Source: Hygrocybe punicea
Taxonomy: Eukaryota > Basidiomycota > Agaricomycetes > Agaricales > Hygrophoraceae
NCBI GenBank assembly: GCA_963556145.1
Contig: OY744467.1
Span: forward strand, 3,224,001-3,288,000
Length of the DNA: 64,000 nucleotides
Direction of reading: 5' to 3'
In this document: one piece after another, positions 47,480 to 58,971 of the stretch
How the letters are laid out: every line of letters starts with the position of its first letter
Position numbering within the stretch: position 1 is the stretch's first letter
Made by a program: the position numbers and the translations under genes
Notes under the pieces: generated by a model
Seen by the model: the letters and a program-made list of their open reading frames with translations, nothing else
What the model was told of the DNA's origin: nothing
Database searches by the model: none

Positions 47480-48240
47480 TTGCTAGATCACAGATATGTA
47501 GAATATATTGGTTGTACAAGAGTTTGTGCAAACACAATGCCTGAGAGTAAAGCTGGGACACCTGCCGAACACTTGTAGAACACTATTCGGCATATTCGAC
47601 AAGGGTGCACTGTTCACATTATTAACAATTCTAATAAACTCAGTACATGTAGCTACATCCAAGATGCATGCATTATATCGTTAGTAAAAATGTTTGTGCA
47701 TGAGCAATGCCCCAGATCAAAGCTGGGACACTTGTCGAACAGTTGTGGAACACTGTTTGGCCTGTTTGACAAGGGTGCACTGTTCACTTTATTAACAATT
47801 CCAACAAACTCAGTACATCTTAGCTAGTATATTGCAGATACATGCCATATATTGTTCATACAAGTGTTTGTGCATGGGCAATACCCCAGACCAAAGCTGG
47901 GACCCTTGTTGAACACTTGTTGAACACTGTTCGGCATGTTTGACAAGGGTGCACTATTCACATTAGTAACAATTCTAATAAACTCAGTATATGTCCCTAC
48001 ATTGCAGATACATGCAATATATCATTCATACAAATGTTTGTGCAAAGACAATGCATCAGACTCAACCTGGGACACCTGCTGAACCCTTGTGGAACACTGC
48101 TCAGCATGTTCAACAAGTGTGCACTGTTTGCATTTAACCATTCCATTGCACTACTAATGCATTCAATTGTTGTAAAAAGTTGTCAAACATTTGCAGCTTG
48201 CAACTGCGATGCAACCATGCTATAATAGTATCTATTCCTA
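47480..48240. repeat. Satellite array inside the long-TIR element
   Basis: Four to five units. The landmark ATTAACAATTCTAATAAACT recurs at 47621, 47791 and about 47965 (period about 170). The orientation is opposite to the 45369 array. Confidence 0.7.
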
Positions 48241-48475
48241 AATTGGCATCTGTGATCTAGGCAGCTGTGATCCGGCTGCCTTATTGTTCTTGCTGATTGG
48301 AACAACAAATTCTCACAGTTACAAAGTCAGCAGTCACACGGTTTCAAATTTATTCTCAGGGCTTCAAAATTGTTCCCACAGTTTGCAACAATTGTTCCCA
48401 TGGCTTGGCAAATTAGAGTGTGACCCTGAGTTGCAAAATCCACCGTATAGAACGATTCCCTTATAGGGACTCATA
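48240..48475 (-). repeat. Head of the satellite-bearing family (inverted)
   Basis: It matches the head regions at 35341, 54126, 57658 and 60505 and ends CCCTTATAGGGACTCATAA, the inverted form of TTAYGAGTCCCTATAAGGG. Confidence 0.7.
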
Positions 48476-48476
48476 A

Positions 48477-48960
48477 TTGTGCATTAGAATTGTGAATGTT
48501 GCAAACAGTGCACACTTGTCGAACATGCCGAATAGTGTTCGAAAACTGTTCGGCAAGTGTCCCAGCCTTAATCTGGGGCATTACCATTGCAGACACAATT
48601 GTACAAACAACATACTGTATGTATCTGTGCATCGCCCTTGCACAAACACTTGTATGAACAAAATATTGCATGTCTATGTGATGTAGCTACATCCACTATC
48701 TCCTTTGCACTTATAGCAATATAAACATTGTTCACCAGGTGTCCCAGGCCATTGCAATTGCACAAACCATTGCAAAACCCCTATATTGCATGTGTCTGTG
48801 CTGTAGCTATACATACCTTCAATGCACATTATACATGATACATGATCAATCCTCGTCATCCAGGTAGAACGGTGTTCAGCCAATCATTAGGCCAATGTCT
48901 CAGGTACAGTATCAGCCATTGCAGTGCAACAGACACTGTCTGTTCCATAAATTCAATGTG
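48477..48960. repeat. Further satellite units
   Basis: Two to three degenerate units with GTCGAACATGCCGAATAG and GTGTCCCAGCCTTAATCTGG landmarks, grading into non-repeated sequence shared with 58740-58970. Confidence 0.55.
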
Positions 48961-49777
48961 TGTATGCGACCCATATCTGTGCTATGTTTGCTGGAATTGG
49001 TTCAGGTGTGCAATACTCATCAAACTGTTTGACAAGAAAATTGCCTGACCAGCTTTATTTAACCCAAGGCATTACCACTGCACAAGCTGAACCAGGCATA
49101 CTGTCAATTTTGGTACTCATCAAAACCAGTGATCTTATCAAATTTGTTGCAATAGAAGTGCAGTTGGTATCATTGTGCATGGGATTATTTCTACAGTACT
49201 CACAGGAGGTTATTCTTGACCTGACAAATAATGCAGATACTTGGAATTTCTAGATATAATTACTAAATTTCAACTTGCATATGTAGGCTCTTCATCACAC
49301 CATAATGACTGTGTCATCAATAAATTCAAAAATTGACAGTGAGTATATAAAGAATTGAAATTGTACATCACAGCTGAGAGTGATAATGAGCCATTTTTTG
49401 TAGTGTCAAAGTAAAACTTCTATACTATGGAAGCAAACATGTGCAATTGGAATTATGAAATATATGAACATGGTGATATCAATAACAATCTAAACTGAAG
49501 TGGATGTGATGTAAATTACAGAGTAACTATGACTAATGATAAAGTAGTGAAGTAGTTATATATATGAACACTACAAACTTTATATGAAAGATGCTAATTT
49601 GGAATCTGATATTGGGTTATGACAAATTGTAAGGAACAGGATATAATCAATTATGAAATGTATATCATTGTAGTATGGTGTCAGAATAGTATCTGAATAG
49701 TATCAGTATGTGATAATACAGGAAATATCAATAACTTTATTATCGTAGGAGGGGAATAATGCTATATGATTGGTATA

Positions 49778-50147
49778 CTGTACCATTTCAGTTAATTCAC
49801 CAGTCAATGTGACATGTGACACTGCCAGTGAAATAGTTAATTCACCATATTTAGTAGGGATGCATGATATGTGGCAAAATTATCCAAGTCATGTTCAATT
49901 GTGTTAGCATTAGATATCCTGATTGCTATTATCCAAGAGAATCTACCCAACCCAACCCTATCTATCTGTACATTTATTGCTCTGCAATTTCCCACTGCAG
50001 TCCCCACTTCAGTGGAAGAAGCATATACACCCACATTCATATATATTGTATTATACTTAACTTGCAATCATTCCATCAATTCATCAGACCTGCACTGGGA
50101 TGCATGACAGGTGTGACATTTCATTCAAATTAACGGAAATGGTACAG
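49778..50147. mobile_element. MITE with TA duplication
   Basis: The inverted ends are CTGTACCATTTC(A/C)GTTAATT, flanked by TA (49776-49777, 50148-50149). The matching left arm of the surrounding element near 46113 shows the empty site. 370 bases, no coding capacity. Confidence 0.85.
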
Positions 50148-50270
50148 TATGCTTATACTCTCATTGCTAAAAGGGACGAGTAACATGCCATGCAAAGCAA
50201 TGACCCACACCCCACTAGTTTAGTTCATGTAGGTTCAGGTTCGAACCCAGACCCAACTGTACCATTACTA

Positions 50271-51285
50271 TTTTGGCCTCATGGAATTTCACGTGCTGAA
50301 TCTAGGGAAAGGCAGGGATAAGGATAATCCCTGTTCTGTAGGTTCATACAGATTTTCGTATCTGTGGGCTTCAAAATGAGCCTAAGATAATCCGAAACGG
50401 TCAAGAATTGACTGAGATAGAGACTAAACATTGATTGGACTCTATCTCAGTCAATTCTGGACCATTTCAGGTGATCTCAGGCTCATTTTGATCAGGAATC
50501 CATGGGTAAAATCCGTGGATATTGTATCCATATCTGTGGGGAGTACGAGTATGGATACAGACAAATGTATCCTGAGATTACCCCTGCATTTCCCTAGCTG
50601 AATCTTGTATCTCATGAAATACTGCATGGATTGAGATGGTTATAGAGGGCAAGTTGTTCTATTCTTTAAGGGATACATACTGCTGTAATTAGATTTGGAC
50701 AATCTTTTGTATGTGGATAAACTAAAAGGTAAACTGGTAATTTTTGATACCAAAAGTGGTATTATCAAATTATGCTGTCAGATGAAGTCCTGTGAAGAAG
50801 CTTGTGGGGAGAAACTTGTTTAGTTTTTCAAGGGCTAGAAGTAAATATACTGTATTTTCCCTCATTTTTGTTCTTTGAGCCAATAATGCTTGTACCATGT
50901 TTGTCTGCATTAGGATTGAAATATTACATAAATTCCAAATGTGGGCCCAAAGGACAAAAATAAAGGAAAACATGGTATATGTACTTCTAGCCCTTGAAAA
51001 ACTAAACAAGTTTCTCCCTACAATCTTCTTCACAGGACTTCATCTGACAGCATAATTTGATAATACCACTTTGGGTGTCAAAAATTACCAGTTTACCTTT
51101 TAGTTCATCCACAGCTCACCATATACAAAAGATTGTCCAAATCTAATTACAGCAGTATATAGCCCTTAAAGTATAGAACAACTTTCCCTCTATAACCATC
51201 TCAATCCATGCAGTATTTCATGAGATACAAGATTCAGCACTTGAAATTCCACCAAGTCAAAATTTCTCAATTGAAAAAAAAAAGC
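50271..51285. repeat. Large fold-back segment
   Basis: Two inverted arms of about 400 bases run from ATTTTGG...GAATTTCACGTGCTGAATC to GATTCAGCACTTGAAATTCC...CAAAAT, centred near 50920. The inner part matches the fold-back at 23082-23341. The left arm is interrupted by a small hAT element. It belongs to the surrounding Helitron subfamily. Confidence 0.8.
50303..50596. mobile_element. Small hAT MITE
   Basis: 294 bases with ends TAGGGAAAGGCAGGG and, inverted, TAGGGAAATGCAGGG, flanked by a perfect 8-base duplication GCTGAATC (50295-50302, 50597-50604). Its centre is itself palindromic (AATTGACTGAGATAGAG...CTCTATCTCAGTCAATT), so its RNA could fold tightly. Confidence 0.9.
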
Positions 51286-51429
51286 TATGAGTGCCATGAA
51301 TTACTCAAATGGCTGTAATCAGAAATAATTTTGCTGAATAGAAGCATGCATGCATTTCTCTAAACAAATATATTGATAGAAGGGTATCTACTTAAATATA
51401 ATCCTAGATACAAAGAAAGTGAGGGAGTG

Positions 51430-52060
51430 AGTGTGAAAGGTGGAAACCAGGGCTACCCCTTTCCTCTCATTTTCTATGGTAACAAAGTGCAGGGGGGGTG
51501 TTTACTCACTGGAGGGTGGTCGAAAACGAGAGGGTTCATCCTGGTGGCAAAGAAGATGGAGCCTGGGGGGCAGAAGACGGAAACACGAGGCATTTCCACC
51601 CCCCCGACCTATCATTTTCTATGGCAATGAGGTGTGGGGGGCATGTACTGGCCAGGGGTGGTCAAAAACAGGGCGGGAGGGGTCGTCCTGGTGGTCAAAA
51701 AAAGTGTGGGGGGCTGGTGAGACAGAAGGTGGACACACGAGGGATTCGGACCCACCATTCTCTCATTTTCTATGGAAATGAGTTGCAGGGGGCATGTACC
51801 GGCTGGGGGTGGTTGAAAATGGGGTGGGAAGGGGTGTCCTGGTGGATGAAAAAGAGGGGGTGCTTGAGGTTGGGCAGAGAGCCAGAACCCGAGGACTTGA
51901 GACCCCCTTCCTGCTCATTTTCAACTCAAATGAGGGCCAGGGGGTGTGCACGCGCCATGGGTGGTTGAACATAGGGCGGGGTGGAGTGGGAATGTGAGGT
52001 GCTGAGACCTTCTGACCCCTGGTTTTCGATGGCAACGGGTTGCGGGGGGTGCAGACATCA
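51430..52060. repeat. Minisatellite, about 4-5 units
   Basis: Reverse-oriented relative of the array at 3000-4110, with the landmark GGTGGTCAAAAACAGGGCGGG and TCATTTTCTATGGCAATGAG recurring at about 145-150 bases. Confidence 0.7.
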
Positions 52061-53079
52061 TTCCTAGACCAAGCACAATAAAGTTGCATACATACCTCTG
52101 TTACACCACCCCCGACAATGTTGCTATTGAGCAACAGATGGTTTGTGCACTCATCTGAGCTCGAAAGATCTCACTGTGTATTTAAGACTCCGCTCTAATT
52201 TCAGCCACAATTCCAGACTACCCATCTTTGTTTGCATTCTAGTGACTCAGATATCACATTCTACAACTGCCTTGAGTGGACAAAAGTGTCCCATACATAC
52301 AGGAAAATATAGGTAGAATTTACCACATTTTAATTTGCAGTATAACATTAGTTATTGTATCTATACTCATTTCATTTGCAAAAGATGGCTCACAGGGAGC
52401 CCAAATCATACCAGATCCCCTATATAATTTTTTTCCAGCAGGACAGTCCCCATGACATCCCCCTTGTCAAATCTGGTGACAGTCTATGCAGTGTGCAAGT
52501 CAATAGAGGCTCTGAATTCTGGAATGAAACCAGTCAAACAGGATTTTGAACTCAGTTGCCATATTGGGACACAATTTTCGCTCAGTCCCTGAGATGAATA
52601 AATGAATGAATCACCAAACAGACTGTTCCAGAAAGCCGGTGTATAAGAATGAGTTTTCCATAAATGGAAGAACTCATAATTTGGTTCACAGTTCAAACCA
52701 AGTTTGAACAGGTTCTGGGAGACCGGCTCATCCATTGAACCTAGAACTGATTGTTTCTCAGCCCTGCTGAACAGAACTCGAACAGAGCTTACACCTAAGG
52801 TTCGGTTCTAAGGTTTGAGGTTTGAACTGAACTTCAGGACTGAACTTCAGCAACCCTAATAGCTCAAGTGAATCGGCTACATGTTGCTGGTAGAAATAAT
52901 GTTGACAAGATCAACCTCCACCTCCTGGCCAATGGAACAGCCAAAGTTGATTTTTAAATACTATAGCTACTTCTAGCTAGAGAAGATGATCATCCAAGCC
53001 AACAATATGATTGGTGCTGGAATCTGCAAATGGAATCAACCTGAAACAATGTCCCTGGCCACTTCGTCAATTCCATCAA

Positions 53080-53930
53080 CCCTCCCATATCTGTTCAAAC
53101 ACCTGGAAAGCCAACCTTTCTCTTTGAGAGTTCGTTTCTAATCACAATTTCCTTAAGTATCTTTCAAGAGTTGCATCATTACGATCTATGCTCGATTCCT
53201 GCTGTAAAGTGCTCGCCATTCTTCCCTTACTGAAATGATGGGAAAGTTTGCTTTGTTTGTGAATATGATGATGTAATGCATGCTCCCCTCAATGAATCCA
53301 GTTCTGAGTCTGATTGCTCAATTTGTGGACCCCAGGTACAACTCGACTGATCAAATGCTCAACATGTTCTACAATATCCCATGAGGGCTGAGCTGTCAGA
53401 ACATGAATGAGACGTGATGAAGAAGATGTGGTGCACTCAGTTTGTTGCACAGAAGCCTTGTAATCTCAAGGCCAAGGTTAACCCTATGACAATCTCTGAA
53501 GCTCATAGCTCATGATTAGCTCTTTGGTAAGGATGCATTACCCAACACTAGATTAAGATATCTCACATTGAAATCATATGAATACTTTAAATAACCAAAT
53601 AGCTAAAACATCTGATGTCCAGCTTGATACCATTCAACCATTTGAACTATCTGAAGATGACGAAAATGCAAATCTACAAACATATGATGATGATGAATCC
53701 TATGACTGCTATGTCACACCCACTCAACCTTCTGAAGAACTATACCTTGCTGACAATGCTCTTCATGACCCACACCATTCTGAGATTCTTCAGCAAACTG
53801 TTGCAACACCCACTGATCCTAGTGAATCGGAGTGTTGTGATGACAAGTTCGATTGTAGACCCAGATAAGGAATCTACAGAAAGGGGTGATCAATTAAGAA
53901 GTGATCTGAAGAGTTCAGTTTCTTAAAGAG
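53080..53930 (+). pseudogene. Decayed coding remnant, unidentified
   Basis: Broken plus-strand frames read YDLCSIPAVKCSPFFPY, GKVCFVCEYDDVMHAPLNES then SSESDCSICGPQVQ, and from 53578 an acidic open stretch LNNQIAKTSDVQLDTIQPFE followed by LSEDDENANLQTYDDDESYD. The Cys pairs suggest a small zinc-binding segment. No family was recognised. A ~50-base direct repeat (about 53836-53887 and 54075-54125) follows. Confidence 0.3.
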
Positions 53931-54125
53931 TTGTCTAATCAATCCAACCCAAAAGTGGAGCTGAGCAATTAGAGTCGGGAACAAAGAATAAACATCATAC
54001 AAATCAAAGCCAATGGTGGGACAGGTATGAAAAGACAAAAGAAACTAAACTTCTCGTGGTGGGCTCCAGTTGTGATGGTGAGTTCAATTGTAGACCCAGA
54101 TGAGAAATCTACAGAAAGAGGTGAT

Positions 54126-54522
54126 TACGAGTCCCTATAAGGGAATCCTTCTATACAGTAGGTTTTCAACTCAGGGTCATCCTCTAATTTGCCAAGCCAT
54201 AGGAACAATTGTTGCAAACTGTGAAAACAATTTTGAAGCCCTGAGAATCATTTTGAAACCTTGTGACTGCTGACTTTGTAACTGTGAACATTTGTTGGCT
54301 CAATCAGCAAGAACAATAAGGTCACCAGTAGGCTATAGCATGGATAATCCATGGATACAAAATTTCTGATTTGTATCCATATCCATGAAAATCCATACCC
54401 TTGTATCCACCAGGCATGGATTTTTTCCACAGATACTTTACCCATGGATATGGATTATTCATGGGTACGAGTATGAGTACTAATATAATTATATCCAGAT
54501 ATTATAATACTACTAAACTAGT
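54126..54522 (+). mobile_element. Satellite-family head interrupted by a hAT end
   Basis: The head TTACGAGTCCCTATAAGG runs to about 54328. At 54329 TAGGCTATAGCATGGATA begins, with many inverted ATGGATA/TATCCAT words. The same terminus (TAGGCTACGGCATGG) occurs at 56790 at the same target position, in inverted orientation. No right terminus was found. Confidence 0.55.
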
Positions 54523-55081
54523 GGGGTGTGGGCCATTGCTTTGCATGGCAGGTTACTTGTCCCTTTTTAGTAATGAGAGTATACAAATAATACAGTATTA
54601 TTACCCTTCTATGATAATAAATATTTGCAAAGTTATTGATATTTCCTTTATTATTACATACTGATGCTAGTCAGATACCATTATGATACCATACTACAAT
54701 GATATTAATTGATTATATCCCCTGTTCCTTCCAATTTGTCATGACCCAATATCAGATCCCAAATTGAAATCTTTCATATCAAGTTTGCAGTGTTCAAGTT
54801 GGCAGATATATAACTAACTACTTTACTACTTTATTATTAGTCATAGTTACTCTAAAGATTTTACAGAATATGTAGTAAGTATATCCAGAAATGCCAAGTA
54901 TCTAAATTATTTGTCAGGTCAAGAACAACCTCCTGTGAGTACAGTAGAAATAATCCCATGCACAATGATACCAACTGCACTGCTATTGGAACCACTTTGG
55001 TAAGATTGCTGGTTTTGATGAGTACCAGAATCAACAATATGACTGGTTCAGCTTGTGTACACTGGCAATGCTTCAGATTAA
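54523..55081. mobile_element. Fragment of the long-TIR element
   Basis: It begins ACTAGTGGGGTGTGGGCC and follows the arm of the 46056-50219 element, with an internal deletion, up to the Helitron at 55082. It preserves the empty site of the GGGCCAG element (GCAGTGTTCAAGTTGGC near 54790). Confidence 0.75.
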
Positions 55082-56246
55082 ACTTGTTTAGTGGGCCAGT
55101 GCTGCGCATGGCATGAACGAGTTCTTATTTTCCCCTCCTCACTTTCATGATGAGTTAAACAATAACATTAAATTGCATAAAGTATGTTACATGTGGTATA
55201 AGACATATAGTATATGTTGTATATTGATAAGCCCACCTCTCACCATAGCAACATAAAAAGTAGAAAAAATAAAACTACATAGTGTGTCTTGAGTGTTCAT
55301 TGACCTTCTCTTCTACTGTCATGTCTTCTTTGCTTCATCATTATGCAATATTCTTAGCCAAAAAAGAGAGCAACAGGTCAACAGTCAAATACAACTGCCT
55401 CTAAACAGCATAATAACAATTGACTTACATTTGCTCAACCCTACTCCTCTATAACCTTGCTGCACAACAGATGATAATATGAAGACAGCTATGCTTGAGT
55501 GGGCCAATGTTGCATATGGCATGAACAAAGTCTCGTTTCTGTCACTGGATTTTTATTTGTATGATTATTACAAATATTGATAAGTGATTTTGCTTGAAAT
55601 CTATAATTAGCATATAATACATACAGCGATATCACATTGAATTATATGTTTCAAGTAAAAATATCATTATATCATCTGAGTTATACTAATTTCGGCTTAT
55701 ATGGCTGATATATCTATATATAGTAACGGTGGTCACATGTGACTATGACTGCTGTGATCACCTCAAAATTTAGCATATATGGTGTAAAATTGCCTTATAT
55801 GGTTAGACTGGTCACATGTGACTGTCACCATTGTGATCAGCAAAAAATTTGCTATATAATATCAAAAATTACCTGATATGGTTAGACTGGTCACAAGTGA
55901 CTGTCATGTCTGACCCGAAATGTTAATATTAGTCAGCAGTTTGATTTTCAGCCAATTCTGATAAGAATTGAGACCAGTACGAATATTTTGAATATAATTG
56001 GAAGGTAATTTATCTTTTTTGCAACAACCTATATTTGGATGCTTATGTAAGCTTGTCCACACATGGCCCCAACTGTATTTGATTTTCCAGTATCAGAAGT
56101 AGAATCACATCTCTTGCCCAAAAAGATTTTCTCTATAGGCGATCAACTTTATTGATTAATCAATTAATTAATTAATTAATTACGAACCCTCACTGAACCA
56201 GGTCTCATAAAGAACGAGTCTTTTAATAAATTAAAAGAACTCGTAA
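55082..56246 (-). mobile_element. Non-autonomous Helitron (1165 bp)
   Basis: A complete copy, ACTTGTTTAGTGGGCCAG to AAAGAACTCGTAA. It is closely similar to the copy at 58972-60119 in the other orientation. Confidence 0.88.
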
Positions 56247-57657
56247 TGATGTTCCTTGGCCTTTTGTCTTGATCTTCAATCATTATGCAGTTGACTGCAT
56301 TTATTGTACTATTTCGTGTCCTTTGATGACACATCAATAAATTATACACCTCACACTTATGAACCCATTCAATGAATATATTGAAACAGCATCTGAGGTT
56401 CATTACAAATGTGGCACATGATGCACATCCAACATGTTGTCCATACTTTTGTTTCTGCTATTATTTTGCAATGGCAATGCCCAGATTCAGGTAGAGACAC
56501 CTGCAAAACACTTTGTGCCAAAAAATGTTGAACCGGCCGGTTAAACCAGTGTTCAACCTGTCCCTTGTGATTGCAATGGACATAGCTATTATATGTATCT
56601 GTAAACAAAGATATCATATCTGGTTCATCCAGTCTATATTGCACTGGTAATTCCTCAGAATACAGCAGGGATACTAGTTGGACAATGCAAATGTGCATAT
56701 TACACAACAAAGAATTCAATTATTGTAATGAAGCAGTCAGCTTAGCATTGGACTACCCTTTTCCAACTTGGCACCTGTGATCTGGTGACTAGGCTACGGC
56801 ATGGATACAGGTCAATCCATATCCGTGGCAATCCGTACCCATGCGGGTATGGGTACAGATCAGAAAATTTGTCTCCGTGGACCCACGGATATGGATACGG
56901 ATACCACTGGATATGGCAATACATGTCACATATGTGACAACTAATTACTTTAGCAGGAACCACCAGAATGCGACAACAACGAGAACGTGACAACAACATC
57001 AACGCAACAGAAGGAGAATGGCCAGGAGAGTGGTGCACCCACCGAACAGCCCAGGTACATGCCCCCAACCCAGCCTCTAAGACTTGGGCTTACCCTCCCA
57101 ACAACCATGCCTCCCAACGACCACGCCTTGCAACAACCACGCCTTGCAACAACCGTGCCTTGCAATAACCACACCTCATGGACACACATCAACGTGTGTT
57201 CGTGAGGTCTCCAGCACACAAGAATACATGCAAACACGCACTGAGATGTCAGCTGATGCATAGGCATCATTCCCAAGGCCTCCAACACAATGGCTCATGT
57301 GGCGCCCCCACCCCTCGCAAATGAGGTCACCCCCGAGCACGAAGCCCACAAGAGACCCCCCTTTCTACCTCGCAAGGGTGATGACGACGTCAATTGATGT
57401 TTGTCTAGCCCACGCGAGATGTAGGGACCTGTGGGATGACATATTCCGGGATGGCGATGTGTCGACAATGGCATCACGTCGACAACAACAATGACGGCAA
57501 CATGCAACACTGGCAATGCGTCATGACACGTCGACAATGGCAGTGGCGTGTCGACAATGGTGATGGTGCGACATGTCGACTTGGACACAGCGGGACGTTT
57601 GCAAGAACGAGACTGGGCTGGCAAGTGCCCAATGTAAGTGTAGTATATAATGTATAT
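56247..57657. other. Mixed repeat remnants
   Basis: A degenerate satellite unit lies at about 56500-56600 (GTTGAACCGGCCGGTTAAACC) and an inverted satellite-family head at about 56740-56789. A hAT end at 56790 (TAGGCTACGGCATGG) carries inverted ATGGATA and GGGTATGGGTAC words. Short tandem CTTGCAACAACCACGC units lie at about 57105-57175. From about 57290 it is GC-richer with no gene I can support. Confidence 0.45.
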
Positions 57658-58971
57658 TATGAGTCCCTATAAGGGAATCATTCTATATGGCGGATTTTTC
57701 AACTCAGGGTCACACTCTAATTTTCCAAGCCATGGGAACAAAATTTCCAAACTGTGGGAACAATTTTGAAGCCCTCGGAATAACTATGAAACTATGTGAC
57801 TGGGCGGAGTTGAGTATGAGAATTTGTTGTCCCAATCACCAAGAACAAAAAGCAGCCAGATCACAGCAGCCAATTTGGAAATGGGTAGTATTATATCATG
57901 TTGGTATTGCAATTGCAATTGGTTTCTTATAATAATCACAGGCATTGGTAATTCAATGCGCCATGTATGAATGAACAATATGTCAGTGGTATCTGTCATG
58001 TAGCTACATCTACTGTGTGTATTAGAATTGTTGATAATGAAAAGAGGTCGAACAGTGTTTATTGTACACTTGTAACACAGGTCCAAAGGTGTTTGGTGAG
58101 TGTTTGGTAGGTGTCCCAGCCTTAAACTGAGGCATTCCCTTGCACAAACATCTGTATGACCAACATATTGGATGTATCTGTAATTTAGATGCATGTACAA
58201 TGTGCATTAGAATTAATAATAATGCAAGCAGTGACTATTTGTCACACAGGTCCAAAGGTGTTCGAAGTGTTCAGTCAGTGTCCCAGCCTTAATCTTGGGC
58301 ATTCCCCTTGCACAAACATTTGTATGACCAATGTATTGAATGTAACTGTAATGTAGATGCATGTACAATGTGCATTAGAATTATTAGTAATGCCAGCAGT
58401 GACTACTTGTCAAACAGGTTCAAAGGTGTTTGATAAGTGTTTGTTAGGTGTTCCAAATTTTATCTGAGACATTCCCAGTGCACAAACCACTGTATGAACA
58501 GCATATCGGATGTGTCTGTGATGTCGCAATATTTAATATCCACTTTGAAATCATTAACAATGCAAGCAGTGCTAACCCATTTACACCTCAAACTGTTCAT
58601 CAGAAAGCATTCAGCAAGCTTCCCAGGTATAATATGGTCTTCCAGCTTCAATGCTGGGCAATACCATTGTACAAACAGTAGTATGACCTGTATATTGGAC
58701 AGGTCTGTACTATTGCTATATAACCTTGCAATGCACATCATACTTAATACATTATCAATACTGGTACAATAGGCTGAATGGTTTTCAGCAAATCATTTGG
58801 CCAGTCGCCCAGTCACAGTATGCAGCATTGCAGTGCAACAGACACTGTCTGTTCCATAAATTCCATGAGTGCATGTCACACCTATCTTGATCATGTGTGC
58901 TGGAAGTGGTTCAGGTGTCCAATACTCATCAAACTGTTTGACAAGAACATTGCCTCACTGATTTCCCAGCT
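57658..58971 (+). mobile_element. Satellite-bearing Helitron-like element, 3'-truncated
   Basis: The head ATTATGAGTCCCTATAAGGG is followed by the ~230-bp head region and then satellite units (landmark ATGTGCATTAGAATTATTAG-like at about 58012, 58199 and 58369). The end is cut by the Helitron at 58972. Confidence 0.6.

Larger units (their letters stand above)
46056..50219. mobile_element. Long-TIR DNA element (PIF/Harbinger-like by target site)
   Basis: The ends are ACTAGTGGGGTGTGGG with a 3-base duplication TTA on each side (46053-46055, 50220-50222). After removing later insertions, the inverted arms align over about 600 bases (46056-47410 and 49252-50219). The TTA target suggests PIF/Harbinger, but no transposase is present. 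The centre is satellite sequence. Partial copy at 54523-55081. Confidence 0.7.
34651..50270. mobile_element. hAT element (GGTTCAG type), expanded by insertions
   Basis: The left end TAGTGATGGTAAGGTTCAA and the inverted right end TAGTAATGGTACAGTTGGG form the terminal repeats. The flanking 8 bases are TTTTGACC (34643-34650) and TTTTGGCC (50271-50278), one mismatch. Its own sequence is about 34651-35342 and 50223-50270. Everything between is later insertion. It has no coding part of its own and is probably a non-autonomous derivative mobilised by the surrounding hAT type. Confidence 0.75.
34471..52679 (-). mobile_element. Non-autonomous Helitron, minisatellite subfamily, greatly expanded by insertions
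   Basis: The inverted 3' end ACTTGTTTAGTGGGCCAG is at 34471. The inverted 5' end TTTATGG...AGAACTCATAA is at 52679 and matches the copy at 2618-5478. Both ends face outward, and the flanks belong to the same hAT element, so this is one insertion. Its own sequence is confined to 34471-34650 and 50271-52679 and includes a fold-back segment and a 149-bp-type minisatellite. Confidence 0.65.
29501..52858 (-). mobile_element. Autonomous-type hAT element, outermost layer of the nest
   Basis: It contains a full-length hAT transposase gene on the minus strand. Both outer portions are rich in GGTTCAG/CTGAACC words (29515-29610 and 52680-52858). The right terminus is ...TTCAGCAACCCTA, i.e. TAGGGTTGCTGAA inward, fitting TAGNG. 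The left terminus is not seen and was probably lost at the Helitron junction at 29500. The ~18-kb insertion at 34471-52679 separates the gene's 5' side from the right terminus. Confidence 0.65.

Noticed and set aside
50230..50260. GGTTCGAACC resembling a tRNA B box
   Set aside because: It is one of many GGTTCAG/CTGAACC words in the hAT end. No A box or cloverleaf arms lie at the right distance.
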